Shown here: in pieces, positions 63,488 to 64,000 of the stretch
Layout of the letters: each line of letters begins with the position of its first letter
Position numbering within the stretch: position 1 is the stretch's first letter
Assembly: GCF_948329515.1 (NCBI RefSeq)
Contig: NZ_CAOJCN010000008.1
Span: 124,001 to 188,000 of the forward strand
Reading direction: 5' to 3'
DNA length: 64,000 bases
Origin: Cohnella rhizoplanae
GTDB lineage: Bacteria; Bacillota; Bacilli; Paenibacillales; Paenibacillaceae
The notes under the pieces: model-generated
Told to the model about the DNA's origin: nothing
Seen by the model: the letters and a program-made list of their open reading frames with translations, nothing else
Databases searched by the model: none
Made by a program: the position numbers and the translations under genes

Positions 63488-64000
63488 TCAGATGGAAGTC
63501 GGTCTGTCGCAGGAATCGCGTACGATCAGATGCGGCTTCAGCAGGCTGTAGGAGCGGCTGTCTATACGTTCGTCTTCCCCCTCGATCCGGCGGAACAGCC
63601 CCTCGGCCGCGAGCATGCCGATCTCCTGGAACGGCTGCCGCACGGTCGTGAGCGACGGGAACACCCACTCCGAGATCGAGATATCGTCGAAGCCGACGAG
63701 CGAGAGCCGCGACGGCACGCTGAGGCCTTGCTCCTGGATGGCCCGCAGCGCGCCGATCGCCGTCTCGTCGTTCGAGGCGACGACGGCGGTGAAGCCGCCC
63801 GCCTTGAGCAGCCGGCGCATCGCTTCGTATCCGCCCTGGTTGCTCCAGTCGGACTCCGCGATCCAGGCCGGGTTCTCGGTCAGGCCGAGCGCCTCCATCG
63901 ATTGCCGGAAGCCCTTGAGCCGGTACTTGCTCGCTCCGGCATGCGGCGGGCCCGCGATGTAGGCAATCTCCCGGTGTCCGAGGCCGTGCAGGTAGCGCAC
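63488..64000 (-). CDS. LacI-family transcriptional regulator, C-terminal part
   Basis: 170 residues of the periplasmic-binding-like effector domain run off the window edge; the DNA-binding part lies outside. Seen: LGHREIAYIAG, SKYRLKGFRQSMEALGL, AVVASNDETAIGALRAIQEQGLSVPSRLSLVGFDDI and LTTVRQPFQEIG. It sits 14 bases upstream of the importer genes on the same strand and most likely represses this sugar operon until its sugar is bound. Confidence 0.9.
   Translation of the reverse strand: MRYLHGLGHREIAYIAGPPHAGASKYRLKGFRQSMEALGLTENPAWIAESDWSNQGGYEAMRRLLKAGGFTAVVASNDETAIGALRAIQEQGLSVPSRLSLVGFDDISISEWVFPSLTTVRQPFQEIGMLAAEGLFRRIEGEDERIDSRSYSLLKPHLIVRDSCDRPTSI

Overview
The window looks like the chromosome of a high-GC, Gram-positive, spore-former-type Firmicute, most likely Paenibacillaceae (Cohnella/Paenibacillus-like). 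The evidence is the complete purEKBCSQLFMNHD operon in Bacillus order with a PurR box and a guanine riboswitch, strong AGGAGG ribosome sites, TTG/GTG starts, an SLH-anchored surface protein and a CsoR/CopA pair. The genus is an inference. I see no rRNA, tRNA, phage, IS element or CRISPR-Cas.

Layout. 1-160: C-terminus of an IclR regulator. 244-480: tandem palindromic array. 516-3401: copper export (copA) and its sensor (csoR). 3414-14597: a signalling block with a PAS/EAL protein overlapping a PAS/GGDEF protein, then a response regulator (REC-PAS-GGDEF-EAL-LuxR), a hybrid kinase and a CheR methyltransferase in one operon, plus a PilZ-like small protein. 14727-21415: an XRE regulator with a GAF-like partner, a GH4 alpha-galactosidase with a divergent AraC regulator, a YerB-like lipoprotein, an LD-carboxypeptidase-like protein and an alpha/beta hydrolase. 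21518-36590: the pur operon on the minus strand with its promoter, PurR boxes and G-box leader. 36701-40304: an operon of an ABC exporter fused to a cyclic-nucleotide-binding domain, two related GNAT-like proteins and an unlisted 33-residue ORF between them. 40321-42045: a purine permease under a second G-box. 42187-50306: a YdcF-like protein, a 1617-residue RCC1/FIVAR/SLH surface protein, guaA and a Bcp peroxiredoxin. 50411-64000: a sugar block on the minus strand (LacI, ABC importer, amidohydrolase, sedoheptulokinase-like FGGY kinase, GH38 mannosidase, SIS isomerase, ROK kinase, GH36 galactosidase).

How it works together. Purine genes are tied together: PurR box and guanine riboswitch at purE, a guanine-type riboswitch at the NCS2 permease, and guaA nearby. 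The sugar block reads as one uptake, deglycosylation and phosphorylation pathway; the kinase and SIS families hint at a heptulose or related sugar, but the substrate is unproven.

The most unusual thing is a set of palindromic tandem arrays with a 51-52 bp period (244-480, 24558-24838, 26614-26894, 31938-32070, 54362-54749). Each locus has its own palindrome and spacer, except that two distant arrays share a palindrome. Three sit inside the pur operon. A related 19-base word occurs as an in-frame 42 bp tandem repeat inside copA and in a 27 bp inverted repeat between purH and purN. The constant period, near five helical turns and 17 codons, is not explained by any feature type I know.
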